Assembly: GCF_007858975.2 (NCBI RefSeq)
Contig: NZ_CP042220.2
Coordinates: 2,852,001 to 2,916,000 of the forward strand
Length of the DNA: 64,000 nucleotides
Source of the DNA: Dickeya poaceiphila
GTDB taxonomy: Bacteria > Pseudomonadota > Gammaproteobacteria > Enterobacterales > Enterobacteriaceae
Direction: 5' to 3'
The notes under the pieces: generated by a model
Told to the model about the DNA's origin: nothing
Database searches by the model: none
The model's input: the letters and a program-made list of their open reading frames with translations, nothing else
Part shown: positions 63,490 to 64,000 of the stretch, one piece after another
How positions within the stretch are numbered: the first letter of the stretch is position 1
Layout of the letters: each line of letters opens with the position of its first letter
Position numbers and translations under genes: made by a program

Positions 63490-64000
63490 TTAACGGAATG
63501 CCACCAGTTCACCGCGAGCGCCCATCACTGCCTCATCCCAGAAGCGTTTCGGGATGTAATGATGCAGCCGATCCAGTGCGCATTCCATCATGCGATTATC
63601 AATGGCGTGTCCCAGTTGCGGCACCAGATCCAGCGTAAAATCTGAGCCTTGCGCTCGCAAACTCTGTGCCGCCTGACGGGCATGATCCACTGTAATTACC
63701 GGATCTTCCTCGCCATGAATCAGGTGAACGACGATGTCATAAAACGGCTGATCCGGCAGAGCAGCAAAACGACCACTGAATGCGACAACTCGCCCGGCCA
63801 GATTCTTCTCCGCTTTCAGCGCTTCAAGGATCATAATCGTTCCTTGAGAAAAACCGATCAGCGCCGTGTGGGAATAGTCGATTCCCATCGTTTTCTGCCA
63901 GTAGCGTACAGTCTCGATAAAACGCGGCATAGCGGCGTTAACGCGGCGACCACGATTATCTTCTGTAACGTCTTGTACCGAAAACCACTGCCGTCCTTCG
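63490..64000 (-). CDS. ypfH: Alpha/beta hydrolase YpfH, 3' part
   Basis: Carboxylesterase of the phospholipase/carboxylesterase family. About 169 C-terminal residues are in the window (E. coli 232); the frame stays open to the edge, continuing upstream of an internal Met with GRQWFSVQDVTEDNR, which matches YpfH. Nucleophile elbow GFSQG, Asp in GEEDPVI and His in LGHAIDNR form the triad. The C-terminal tail is shorter than in E. coli. Confidence 0.93.
   Translation of the reverse strand, partial: EGRQWFSVQDVTEDNRGRRVNAAMPRFIETVRYWQKTMGIDYSHTALIGFSQGTIMILEALKAEKNLAGRVVAFSGRFAALPDQPFYDIVVHLIHGEEDPVITVDHARQAAQSLRAQGSDFTLDLVPQLGHAIDNRMMECALDRLHHYIPKRFWDEAVMGARGELVAFR

Overview
The window is a gene-dense stretch of an enterobacterial chromosome. 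The proteins resemble Escherichia coli orthologues closely and the gene order follows the E. coli gltA-to-cspE region (gltA, pxp, phr, kdp, pgm-seqA, fldA-fur, glnS, nag, asnB, the met-leu-gln tRNA cluster, ubiF-miaB, ybeZYX-lnt, glt, leuS-lptE-holA-nadD, rsfS-rlmH-mrdAB-rlpA-dacA-ybeD-lipBA, tatE, crcB, cspE). Sequence divergence, missing E. coli neighbours and added genes point to a Pectobacteriaceae-type relative such as Dickeya rather than Escherichia; that genus call is from recall and not from a search. I see no insertion sequence, prophage, CRISPR array, toxin-antitoxin pair or obvious island.

Layout. 1-800: 3' end of citrate synthase. 922-5500 (minus): 5-oxoprolinase genes pxpBCA, a Nif3-like gene and the photolyase gene phrB. 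5779-14341: ybfA and the high-affinity potassium operon kdpFABC with its sensor-regulator pair kdpDE, followed by a half-size EamA transporter. 14920-18695: pgm-seqA on minus, ybfF and ybfE on plus. 18738-23892: a Tar-like chemoreceptor gene, fldA, a probable uof leader frame, fur and glnS. 24057-29097: the divergent nagE / nagBAC amino-sugar regulon. 29392-31056: asnB. 31208-31924: a six-tRNA operon with a strong promoter and terminator. 32008-43740: emrE-like gene, ubiF, miaB, ybeZ-ybeY-ybeX-lnt, gltIJKL, ybeL. 44045-57832: leuS-lptE-holA-nadD, rsfS-rlmH-mrdA-mrdB-rlpA, dacA, ybeD, lipB, lipA. 57937-59973: tatE, a deaminated-glutathione-amidase-like nitrilase, crcB with a fluoride riboswitch, cspE. 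After a 727-base gene-free stretch the order jumps to what in E. coli is a different map position: ypfM, yffB, dapE, an M15 peptidase gene, ypfN and the 3' part of ypfH.

Functionally the window is housekeeping. It holds cell-wall elongation (PBP2, RodA, PBP5, RlpA), outer-membrane biogenesis (LptE, Lnt), lipoate synthesis, ribosome and tRNA maturation (RsfS, RlmH, YbeY, MiaB, GlnS, LeuS, six tRNAs), iron control (Fur, flavodoxin), potassium and glutamate/aspartate uptake, and amino-sugar catabolism.

The points most worth a second look are small and regulatory. They are an apparent CTG start for kdpE, a sigma-54 promoter with two NtrC-like dyads before gltI, a NagE that lacks its IIA domain, a perfect 31-base palindrome between seqA and ybfF, a probable uof frame overlapping fur, the 19-residue gene ypfM, a SroC-like RNA in gltI-gltJ, an M15 peptidase gene overlapping dapE, and a duplicated hexapeptide at the start of LipB. 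I did not find a convincing previously undescribed multi-gene system.
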